DNA of 5,101 nucleotides from CAZLAK01 sp964557545 (GCA_964557545.1 CAZLAK010000070.1:1-5101), one strand, 5' to 3'; counted from the stretch's first letter, positions 1-4,969 are shown. Notes: generated by a model from the letters alone, not told the origin. Numbers and translations: made by a program.

Positions 1-52
1 GCATGTCCGGTGGTGTGAGAGGACGGGGGCTAGCCGCCCCCTCCTACTCGAT
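1..52 (+). mobile_element. 3' end of a group II intron (distal domain V and domain VI)
   Basis: The first 11 bases (GCATGTCCGGT) look like the 3' strand of a group II intron domain V. They are followed by a domain VI hairpin at 17-49. Its pairs are 17-19 with 47-49, 20-23 with 42-45 and 25-30 with 36-41, with a TAGCC loop. A46 is left as a bulged adenosine on the 3' side, seven positions from the predicted intron end. That is where the branch-point A sits in this class of ribozyme. The intron would end at A51-T52, matching the AY 3' terminus of group II introns. The downstream exon resumes transposase coding at 53, which supports the junction. Most of the intron, including any reverse transcriptase, lies left of the window, so subclass and activity cannot be judged. 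Confidence 0.75.
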
Positions 53-325
53 TTTCACTGGACAGAGCGGCGGATTAAGGGGCACTTTGCAGTTTGTTTT
101 CTGGCCTTTCTTTTGGAGCGAACCTTGGAATTTGTGCTTAGGGGAGCCGGTATAGACGCCTCACCGCAGGCTATCCAAGAAGCGTTAAACTCCCTTAACT
201 TTGCAGAGGTAGAAGTTGTCCGCCAGCACAACAAAACACATACACGTTATTATCAAGTAGGCCCCTACGGCAAAGGGTCAGGGAAGGGCTGCAGTTCTAC
301 AAAACCGCCGATACTACCAGCCTAG
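53..325 (+). pseudogene. IS1634-like (DDE) transposase, C-terminal exon fragment
   Basis: From 53 an open frame reads FHWTERRIKGHFAVCFLAFL, then LERTLEFVLR and a helical tail with ALNSLNFAEVEV, ending at a stop at 323-325. The motif order HWT-x-RRI-x-GH followed by a hydrophobic helix and LER-x-LE is typical of the C-terminal end of IS1634-family transposases, just after the last catalytic region. Nothing upstream of this segment is present, because the group II intron ends at 52. The fragment therefore looks like the second exon of an interrupted transposase. The tail after about 250 does not read like the family in this frame and may already belong to the integrase remnant that follows. No start codon with a ribosome binding site precedes it, and the in-frame TTG at 113 is internal. 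It is non-functional as it stands. The family assignment is by motif memory and is moderately sure. Confidence 0.65.
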
Positions 326-330
326 CGGCG

Positions 331-899
331 GAAAAGATCAGGAAAGTGCAACCGCTGGACTAATAGAAGTCGGACGTGCTTTTCAGCGCCCTGAAAGGTG
401 ACCGGCTCTATCAGGGGTAATTAATTCCTGGCTCTCACTACTGGCCTGTGGCACAGCCATTTGCTTGGGCTTTGCTGAGACTACATTGTTTGGACAAAGG
501 CGCAATTACGGTCAAGCACTATTTGATACTGCTCATTAAAGACCCGGAATTGCAGGATACGAAAAAACAAAGTCCGTTGGGCGCACCGTCGTTAAGACAT
601 AAGGGATTCGCAAAGCGCTTTCAGCGCCTGACCAAAAAGGCCAATATTCCGGCGTGCGGCACCATGATTTACAGCACACCTGTATAAACCTACTGGTAGC
701 TGAAGGCGTGAACCCGAAGATTATTGAAGATTATTAGAAATGAAGTGGTTAGGACACAGCAGCATAACGACGACTTTTGAACTGTACAAACGCCTGATTA
801 CCCGGACTCGACGAAGCGGCGGCCCTGGCCCTGAATAGGCTTGCAGACAGAGCGAGGGAAAGTGGAAAAAGAAAGCCCCCTTCACGGGGCAAAATCTAA
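331..899 (+). pseudogene. decayed tyrosine recombinase (phage/ICE-type integrase)
   Basis: Pieces of the catalytic domain of a tyrosine recombinase appear in the right order but in shifting frames. At 331-417 (frame 1) EKIRKVQPLD is followed, after two stops (361, 364), by LFSALKGDRLY. At 428-478 LALTTGL..LLGL corresponds to the box I region TGLRRGELLGLRW. From 490, DKGAITVK, KDPELQDTK and KRFQRLTKKANIP match the middle of the domain. At 663-728 HDLQHTCINLLVAEGVNPKI is box II. At 746-799 WLGHSSITTTFELYKRLI carries the LGH motif and the Tyr region. A tail DEAAALALNRLADRAR runs to a stop at 897. Both catalytic arginines are lost (Trp at 449-451, Gln at 672-674). At least four frame changes and several stops make it a clear pseudogene. 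It points at the tRNA-Leu gene, a usual target for such enzymes. The N-terminal boundary with the transposase remnant is uncertain. Confidence 0.8.
716..735 (+). repeat. 10-bp tandem duplication inside the integrase remnant
   Basis: GAAGATTATT occurs twice back to back at 716-725 and 726-735. A 10-base duplication cannot keep the reading frame. It lies exactly where the recombinase leaves the box II frame (NPKII) and creates an in-frame TAG at 735. It is best read as a slipped-strand lesion of the dead gene. Confidence 0.7.
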
Positions 900-931
900 T
901 GTTTTCCCAAAAAAATTCTTTTTTCTGGCTT

Positions 932-962
932 GCAGGCAACGCACGCCTGCCGGCAATTTTTT
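932..962 (+). terminator. possible terminator of the fossil integrase
   Basis: GCAGGC (932-937) pairs with GCCTGC (945-950) around a 7-base loop. Six T residues follow at 957-962, after a 6-base gap. It lies 33 bases after the inferred integrase stop at 899. The stem is short and the T-run is not directly adjacent, so this is only a candidate. Confidence 0.35.
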
Positions 963-1012
963 GGCGGTCAGGGAAATTTCCAGCAACCTGTAGCGGTCAA
1001 ATAGCGGTCAAA
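961..1012 (+). repeat. GCGGTCA direct repeats downstream of the integrase remnant
   Basis: GCGGTCA occurs three times in the same orientation, at 964-970, 993-999 and 1004-1010. The last two belong to a perfect 11-bp tandem repeat, TAGCGGTCAAA, at 991-1001 and 1002-1012. They lie between the dead integrase and the tRNA-Leu gene. Short direct repeats in this position are typical of arm-type integrase binding sites flanking an att core. That role is inferred; the repeats themselves are directly visible. Confidence 0.6.
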
Positions 1013-1036
1013 AAGTTTTTGCCTTTATTCTGTACC

Positions 1037-1067
1037 AAAACCGGGGCGGCCAGAAGCCCCGGTTTTT
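1037..1067 (-). terminator. rho-independent terminator of tRNA-Leu (possibly bidirectional)
   Basis: A perfect 11-bp stem pairs 1037-1047 (AAAACCGGGGC) with 1056-1066, around an 8-base loop. The arm ends are A/T tracts, so each strand has a T-run at the 3' side of its GC-rich core. On the minus strand the hairpin starts 11 bases after the tRNA CCA end, the expected place for its terminator. On the plus strand it would also stop transcription coming from the integrase remnant. Confidence 0.8.
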
Positions 1068-1077
1068 CTGTGTTTTC

Positions 1078-1165
1078 TGGTGCGGCAGAAGGGACTTGAA
1101 CCCCCACGGGCTTAACGCCCACAAGAACCTGAATCTTGCGCGTCTGCCAATTCCGCCACTGCCGC
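1078..1165 (-). tRNA. tRNA-Leu (anticodon CAG)
   Basis: Read on the minus strand, the acceptor arm GCGGCAG (1165-1159) pairs with CTGCCGC (1088-1082). The discriminator base is A (1081) and the CCA end is encoded (1080-1078). The D arm has the leucine-type TGGCGGAATTGGCAGACGC sequence. The anticodon stem CAAGA/TCTTG encloses TTCAGGT with anticodon CAG (complement of 1129-1131). A long variable arm with a GGGC/GCCC stem marks it as a class II tRNA, and the T arm GGGGG-TTCAAGT-CCCTT follows. It decodes CUG. All arms are intact although a dead integrase remnant abuts its 3' side, as expected if an element restored the tRNA 3' end on integration. Confidence 0.95.
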
Positions 1166-1192
1166 ACACCTATAAGCTATGTTGCAAAAAGT

Positions 1193-1222
1193 AATATAGC
1201 ATAATCGCCAAACCGTTGTCAA
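1193..1222 (-). promoter_or_regulatory. sigma-A promoter of tRNA-Leu
   Basis: On the minus strand, a perfect -35 box TTGACA (1222-1217) is separated by 18 bases from TATATT (1198-1193). The -10 is preceded by TGC, giving an extended -10. Transcription would start near 1186, about 20 bases before the mature tRNA 5' end. This is the expected strong stable-RNA promoter and makes the tRNA independent of the peroxiredoxin gene upstream. Confidence 0.8.
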
Positions 1223-1271
1223 CAAGCCAAAAGTTTTTATCTTTTAAATCGCTTTAAACCCAGGCTAAAAA

Positions 1272-1865
1272 TTACTTTTTGGGAGGCTGCCATACTTCCC
1301 AAACACGGCCGGCCAGAGAAGCTGAGGGCTTTAGGGTTTGCCTGCCTTCTGTCCAGCCCGAAGGCATGACCTCTCCTGTTCTGCGGTGATGCTGGTATGC
1401 TTTGATTTGCCTGATTAGCTCTGCCGGATTTCTGCCCACTGGCGGGCTCAAAATCTCAGCTGCCTGAATAATCCCGTCTGGATCAATAAGGAACCTGCCC
1501 CTAATATTAACACCTGCTTCTTCATCGTAAACACCGTACATCCTGCCAATATTACCGCCCTGGTCGGACAGCAGGGGGAACGGTATGCCGCCTTCCACCA
1601 TTTTGGAAAGCTCAATTTCATTCCAAACTTTATGGGAAAAGACACTGTCCACGCTAACAGAGAGGACCTCAACGCCTAAAGATTGCAGCTCGCTATAGCT
1701 CACGGCTACATGAGATAACTCGGTAGGTCAAACAAAAGTGAAGTCTCCCGGGTAAAAACACAATACTACCCACTTGCCCTTGTAGTCTTCCAGGTTTATT
1801 TCTTTTATTTTGCCCATGTAAAAAGCCTTAGCCTTAAAAGATGGCGCTTTTTTGGTGACTAGCAT
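1272..1865 (-). CDS. selenocysteine-containing AhpC-type peroxiredoxin (UGA at codon 46)
   Basis: The gene runs from ATG (1865-1863) to TAA (1274-1272), 197 residues, if the in-frame TGA at 1730-1728 is read as selenocysteine. Upstream of the UGA the frame reads APSFKAKAF, then WVVLCFYPGDFTFV. Downstream it reads PTELSHVAVSYSELQ and VEVLSVSVDSVFSHKVW. U46 thus falls exactly on the peroxidatic cysteine of FTFVCPTE, within the Prx motif PxxxTxx(C/U) (P39, T43, U46). R122 in NIRGRFLIDPDG is the conserved active-site arginine. The protein should reduce hydrogen peroxide or organic hydroperoxides in the cytoplasm. The usual resolving cysteine of the GEVCP motif is Met167 (GEVMPSGW). The only ordinary Cys is C36. 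A ribosome binding site AAAGGGGTG (1882-1874) lies 8 bases before the ATG, which supports this start over the GTG at 1703. Length matches AhpC (about 187-200 aa). A disabling stop mutation is the alternative, but its exact position and the hairpin after it argue against that. Confidence 0.88.
1692..1730 (-). promoter_or_regulatory. UGA codon with candidate bacterial SECIS hairpin
   Basis: Directly after the TGA (1730-1728), minus-strand bases 1719-1692 can fold as GTTAT-CTCAT, loop GTAGCC, GTGAG, a two-base bulge CT, then ATAGC. This gives ten pairs, two of them G-U. The apical loop starts with G and begins 18 bases after the UGA. A bacterial SECIS is expected within the first few tens of bases, with a short loop carrying G near its start, so distance, loop size and G position all fit. 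SelB binding is inferred, not shown. Confidence 0.6.
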
Positions 1866-1941
1866 TTTCACCACACCCCTTTAAATGAATTTTTTGACTA
1901 TTTTTAGTATTAAACATAAAAATAAAAAAACCTTCTAGTTA

Positions 1942-1971
1942 TTGTTAATCTCTATAAAAAATTTTTATATT
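1942..1971 (+). promoter_or_regulatory. weak candidate promoter for the 51-codon ORF
   Basis: TTGTTA (1942-1947) and TATATT (1966-1971) are 18 bases apart in a very AT-rich divergent intergenic region. The -35 matches 4/6 and the -10 matches 5/6 of consensus. In such AT-rich DNA this may occur by chance. It is listed because no better plus-strand promoter was seen before the start at 2067. Confidence 0.3.
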
Positions 1972-2066
1972 GGTTAAATATTATTTTTGCAGACATCATT
2001 TTAAGATTTTTTCATGATCTTTCGGGGAATATTAAGAGAACGAAATAAATTCCGGGAGGAATAGAA

Positions 2067-2222
2067 GTGTCTAAAAAATCAAGGCAAAAAAACCTTTGTC
2101 CAGAAAAAGAACAAAAAGAGCGCGAAGAAGATGGGGTTCCTGGACAACCGTGGGACGTCGGCAGTAGCCGCAGAACTAAACAAAAAATAAAAGTTACCGG
2201 AGAAAACGAACCGTCAATTTAA
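2067..2222 (+). CDS. small charged hypothetical protein, 51 aa
   Basis: A GTG start at 2067 is preceded by a strong ribosome binding site GGGAGG (2054-2059) with a 7-base spacer, and the frame runs to TAA at 2220-2222. The product is 51 residues, highly hydrophilic and rich in Lys, Glu, Gln and Arg. It begins (V/M)SKKSRQKNLCPEKEQKERE, followed by a Gly/Pro/Trp turn (GVPGQPWDVG) and a basic stretch RRTKQKIK. It has a single Cys (residue 11) and no signal peptide or membrane segment. I do not recognise a family. The ribosome binding site at ideal spacing, and the tract's higher GC than its AT-rich flanks, argue for a real gene. It lies between the divergent peroxiredoxin and glnS and has no visible terminator before the glnS promoter. 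Confidence 0.6.
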   Translation: MSKKSRQKNLCPEKEQKEREEDGVPGQPWDVGSSRRTKQKIKVTGENEPSI

Positions 2223-2313
2223 AATAAAAAAATACAGATCCCAGTCTATAAAATTTCTGCTACAGGCTGCACCTAATTAACTAGTAAAAATACCGGTAAG
2301 CAAAAATAGACTT

Positions 2314-2332
2314 TTCTCAACGTTGTTGAGAA
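2314..2332 (+). promoter_or_regulatory. operator-like dyad overlapping the glnS -35 box
   Basis: TTCTCAACGTTGTTGAGAA is an 8-bp perfect inverted repeat around a 3-base centre. Its right arm contains the -35 hexamer TTGAGA of the glnS promoter. A protein bound here would compete with RNA polymerase. I do not recognise the motif as a known site (not LexA, Fur/PerR, Rex or CIRCE). Operator function is inferred from position. Confidence 0.5.
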
Positions 2333-2354
2333 CTTTGAAAAAAACAGGTATAAT
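2326..2354 (+). promoter_or_regulatory. sigma-A promoter of glnS
   Basis: TTGAGA (2326-2331), a 17-base spacer and a perfect TATAAT (2349-2354). Transcription would start near 2361, giving a leader of about 92 bases before the glnS ATG. It is the strongest promoter in the 2223-2452 gap and makes glnS independent of the small ORF upstream. Confidence 0.75.
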
Positions 2355-2367
2355 TATGCCGTCATAA

Positions 2368-2403
2368 GCTTGTAGTAATTAACGCCAATTAACGCCTACA
2401 AGC
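2368..2403 (+). promoter_or_regulatory. glnS leader hairpin with tandem repeat in the loop
   Basis: GCTTGTAG (2368-2375) is an exact inverted copy of CTACAAGC (2396-2403), so the leader RNA can form an 8-bp stem a few bases from its 5' end. The region between holds a perfect 10-bp tandem repeat AATTAACGCC (2377-2386, 2387-2396), whose last C is also the first base of the right arm. No T-run follows, so it is not a terminator. It may stabilise the 5' end or bind a regulator; function is unknown. Confidence 0.45.
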
Positions 2404-2452
2404 ATTTAGACAGTTGGCATTAAAATAAAAACGGGAGGACGAAAGGCCTAAA

Positions 2453-4177
2453 ATGTGCAGCAACTCCGCAAGTAAGGGTGGTGCAATTTTAACAAATATT
2501 TCCGCGGTTGGTAAAAGCTTCATTCACGATATTATCGATAAAGACTTAGCCGAAAATACTTACGGCGGCAGGGTGCATACCCGCTTTCCCCCCGAACCTA
2601 ATGGTTACCTGCATATAGGCCACGCCAAGTCAATTTGTTTAAATTTCGGTATTGCCGCCGAGTACGGGGGCTTGTGCAACCTCAGGTTTGACGATACAAA
2701 CCCAACTAAAGAGGAAGTTGAGTACGTCGAGTCGATTATTGAAGATGTTAAGTGGCTAGGTTTTGATTGGGGAGACAGGATGTATTTTGCCTCCGATTAC
2801 TTCGACCGTCTCTACGAATACGCTGTCCAACTCATCAAAGCTGGCAAGGCTTACGTATGCGACTTAAGCCCTCAGGAAATCAAAGAGTACCGCGGCACGC
2901 TCACAGAGCCGGGCAAGGAGAGCCCCTACCGCAACCGCTCAGTAGAAGAGAACTTAGATCTCTTTAAAAGAATGAGGGCCGGAGAATTCGAGGAGGGATC
3001 GCGCGTCTTACGGGCAAAGATCGATATGTCATCGCCAAACCTGAATATGCGCGATCCAGTGCTTTACCGCATCATGAAGGCCAAACACCACCGTACCGGC
3101 GACAAATGGTGTATTTACCCCATGTACGATTTCGCCCACCCCCTCTCCGATGCCATCGAGGGGATAACTCATTCTATTTGCACATTGGAATTTGAAGACC
3201 ACCGCCCGCTTTACGACTGGGTGCTGGAGTCACTGGGAATAGAAAACCGCCCCAAACAAATCGAGTTTGCCAGGCTCAATATCAGCCACACAGTCCTCAG
3301 CAAAAGAAAACTACGCCAACTCGTAGAACAAGGGTACGTCAACGGGTGGGACGACCCGCGCATGCCCACTATTTCGGGCTTGAGGAGACGCGGTTATACA
3401 CCTGAGGCTATTCGCCGTTTCTGCGACTTAATAGGGGTTGCCAAGAGCAACTCCGTCGTGGACATTGCCATGCTTGAACACTGTATCCGCGAAGACTTAA
3501 ATTATAAAGCGCCAAGAGTCATGGCTGTCTTAAGACCACTTAAGCTGGTCATTGACAACTACCCGGCTGGAACAGTCGAGGAATTAGATGCCGAGATAAA
3601 CCCGGAAAACCCGTTTTTGGGTACACGCAAAGTGCCCTTTTCCAGGGAAATCTATATTGAACGCGACGATTTTTGCGAAAACCCGCCAAATAAGTACTTT
3701 CGCCTGGCACCGGGGCGGGAAGTCAGGCTGAAGAACGCTTACATCGTCAAATGCGAAGGGTGCGTAAAAGATAACGAAGGTAACGTCGTAGAAGTGCACT
3801 GTACGTACGATCCAGAAACAAAGAGCGGGAGTTCAGCTGCTGCCCGCAAAGTAAAAGGAACAATCCATTGGGTTTCAGCTGCTCACGCCGTAAGAGCGGA
3901 AGTGCGTCTTTACGACCACCTGTTTATAAAAGAAAACCCGGACGATGACAGCGACGGCACAGATTTTACTGTCCACCTTAACCCCAAATCTTTGGAAGTA
4001 TTGGATTCTTGCCTGGTCGAACCCAGCTTGGCAGGGGCCAAACCAGGCGGCAGGTACCAATTTTTAAGGCACGGTTACTTTATTGTAGACCGGGATTCAA
4101 CCCCCGGCAAGCTCGTGTTTAACAGGATTGTCTCTTTAAAGGACACCTGGGCCAAAATTCAAAAAAATTACGTTTAA
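2453..4177 (+). CDS. glnS: glutaminyl-tRNA synthetase (GlnRS)
   Basis: A 574-residue class I aminoacyl-tRNA synthetase that attaches glutamine to tRNA-Gln in the cytoplasm using ATP. The N-terminal Rossmann fold carries PPEPNGYLHIGHAKS with the HIGH motif at residues 54-57, then LRFDDTNPTKEEVEYV (77-92). The KMSKS loop appears as VLSKRKL (281-287), where E. coli has VMSKRKL. The C-terminal half (about 350-574) forms the two beta-barrel anticodon-binding domains. IHWVSAAHAVRAEVRLYDHL (471-490) is typical of GlnRS rather than GluRS. Length is close to the family norm (about 550-575 aa). No other ATG, GTG or TTG lies in frame before the conserved FIHDIID, so ATG 2453 is the start, with about 14 more N-terminal residues than E. 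coli. GGGAGG (2433-2438) lies 14 bases upstream and a weaker GAAAGG (2441-2446) lies 6 bases upstream. Its presence implies direct charging of tRNA-Gln rather than sole reliance on the GatCAB route used by many Firmicutes. Confidence 0.97.
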   Translation: MCSNSASKGGAILTNISAVGKSFIHDIIDKDLAENTYGGRVHTRFPPEPNGYLHIGHAKSICLNFGIAAEYGGLCNLRFDDTNPTKEEVEYVESIIEDVKWLGFDWGDRMYFASDYFDRLYEYAVQLIKAGKAYVCDLSPQEIKEYRGTLTEPGKESPYRNRSVEENLDLFKRMRAGEFEEGSRVLRAKIDMSSPNLNMRDPVLYRIMKAKHHRTGDKWCIYPMYDFAHPLSDAIEGITHSICTLEFEDHRPLYDWVLESLGIENRPKQIEFARLNISHTVLSKRKLRQLVEQGYVNGWDDPRMPTISGLRRRGYTPEAIRRFCDLIGVAKSNSVVDIAMLEHCIREDLNYKAPRVMAVLRPLKLVIDNYPAGTVEELDAEINPENPFLGTRKVPFSREIYIERDDFCENPPNKYFRLAPGREVRLKNAYIVKCEGCVKDNEGNVVEVHCTYDPETKSGSSAAARKVKGTIHWVSAAHAVRAEVRLYDHLFIKENPDDDSDGTDFTVHLNPKSLEVLDSCLVEPSLAGAKPGGRYQFLRHGYFIVDRDSTPGKLVFNRIVSLKDTWAKIQKNYV

Positions 4178-4186
4178 ATAAAATAT

Positions 4187-4216
4187 AGAGGGGTGGCTTA
4201 ATGATAACACCCCTCT
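4187..4216 (+). terminator. bidirectional terminator between convergent glnS and the SdpI-family gene
   Basis: AGAGGGGTG (4187-4195) pairs perfectly with CACCCCTCT (4208-4216) around a 12-base loop, starting 9 bases after the glnS stop. On the plus strand it is followed by TTAATTTCTC and six Ts. On the minus strand it is followed by ATATTTTATTT, so it can also end the convergent gene whose stop is at 4253. Confidence 0.75.
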
Positions 4217-4252
4217 TAATTTCTCGTTTTTTGCCTATTTTTTTTACCTTTT

Positions 4253-4930
4253 TTACTTAGTGCCTTCTTTTCTGAACTCAACGTAGGAATACACTACGGG
4301 TACAACTAACGCCGTTCCCAAAGAAAAGGCCAGCAACGATAAAGCAATTTTTCCGCCAAAGGGCGAGAAAATAAGGCCGGCAAGACCGGCCACAACCCAA
4401 ACGCGCCCTCCTAAGCGGTGGGTCTTCTGCCAGACACTTTCACTGGCTAAAGTCCAAGGAGTCTTTATGCCAACAAAATAATTATGTTTCAACTGGCCCA
4501 TTAAACTGCCAAAAACAAGTAAAAGGAGAGAAACAGCAGCAGCTACTAAACGGTCTACCGGCAAGGGGCAGCCTAAAGCACTTAAAACAACTATCAGGTA
4601 TAAAACTGTCATAAAAAGTACCAGCACAAACTTAATTAACCGGTAAGCGCCGGCAAACATTTTGTAGTTTTCCCGGCGGGGGTCTAAAGCGGGAAGAAAA
4701 GTCATCAAGAGGTAAATGCCAGCCGAAAGCAAGGGCAAGCCAAAAGCGCCCCAAAAACGCGAGGAGTAAGCGTCTACTTCTCCTTTAATATTCCAGTGAC
4801 TGGGAACATTTTCCGGCAAGTAGGGGTAGAGCAGCAACCCGGCAACCAGGCTGGCTATAACGGCCAGCAGGGCAGGCCAATCTTGTATCAGATATTTAGT
4901 AAATGAGAAGTTTTTAGCATACATTTGCAA
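4253..4930 (-). CDS. SdpI-family (DUF1648) integral membrane protein
   Basis: Read from TTG (4930-4928) to TAA (4255-4253), the product is 225 residues with about six membrane helices, near residues 18-36, 59-80, 96-118, 126-146, 177-190 and 195-217. The first loop, LPENVPSHWNIKGEVDAYSS (38-57), is the DUF1648 signature. KHNYFVGIKTPWTLASESVW (148-167), followed by KTHRLGGRVW, is the SdpI signature. Bacillus subtilis SdpI protects against the toxin SdpC and sequesters the repressor SdpR; many homologues elsewhere have no known toxin. No sdpC- or sdpR-like gene is in the window, so immunity to a toxin is only a family-based guess. The TTG is preceded by AGGGA (4942-4938) with a 7-base spacer. 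A second possible start is ATG 4924, two codons later. The longer frame from GTG 5008 is ruled out because the promoter lies inside it. Confidence 0.88.
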   Translation of the reverse strand: MQMYAKNFSFTKYLIQDWPALLAVIASLVAGLLLYPYLPENVPSHWNIKGEVDAYSSRFWGAFGLPLLSAGIYLLMTFLPALDPRRENYKMFAGAYRLIKFVLVLFMTVLYLIVVLSALGCPLPVDRLVAAAVSLLLLVFGSLMGQLKHNYFVGIKTPWTLASESVWQKTHRLGGRVWVVAGLAGLIFSPFGGKIALSLLAFSLGTALVVPVVYSYVEFRKEGTK

Positions 4931-4969
4931 TTTCTCGTCCCTAAACTCATGCCCAAATATATTTTTTGT

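Noticed and set aside
866..890. Hairpin GCCCC/GGGGC with a T-rich tract on the minus strand
   Set aside because: The stem has only 5 pairs, lies in the tail of the dead integrase, and the tRNA-Leu upstream of it on the minus strand already has a much better terminator.
721..939. 72-residue minus-strand reading frame opposite the integrase remnant
   Set aside because: It lies antisense to the integrase fossil, and its low-complexity translation matches no family I recognise.
899..1099. 66-residue plus-strand reading frame
   Set aside because: It runs through the GCGGTCA repeats, the terminator and the 3' end of tRNA-Leu, so it is not a gene.
1236..1262. AT-only inverted repeat (TTTAAA-N4-TTTAAA) after the peroxiredoxin stop
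   Set aside because: The stem is only six weak A-T pairs and no T-run follows on the minus strand, so I do not call it a terminator.
1272..1703. 143-residue reading frame as a stand-alone truncated peroxiredoxin
   Set aside because: It lacks the peroxidatic residue and N-terminal half and has no ribosome binding site before its GTG. The same frame continues upstream through the UGA to a proper ATG at 1865.
2474..2485. AAGGGTGGTGCA, which resembles the T-box core AGGGTGGNACC, followed later by CCGCGG
   Set aside because: It lies inside the glnS coding region after the start codon. The ACC part is missing, and there is no specifier stem or leader terminator upstream.
3584..4060. Minus-strand reading frames of 61-71 residues within glnS, and similarly one on the plus strand at 2767-2967
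   Set aside because: They are out-of-frame shadows of the well-conserved GlnRS sequence, with no ribosome binding sites noted.
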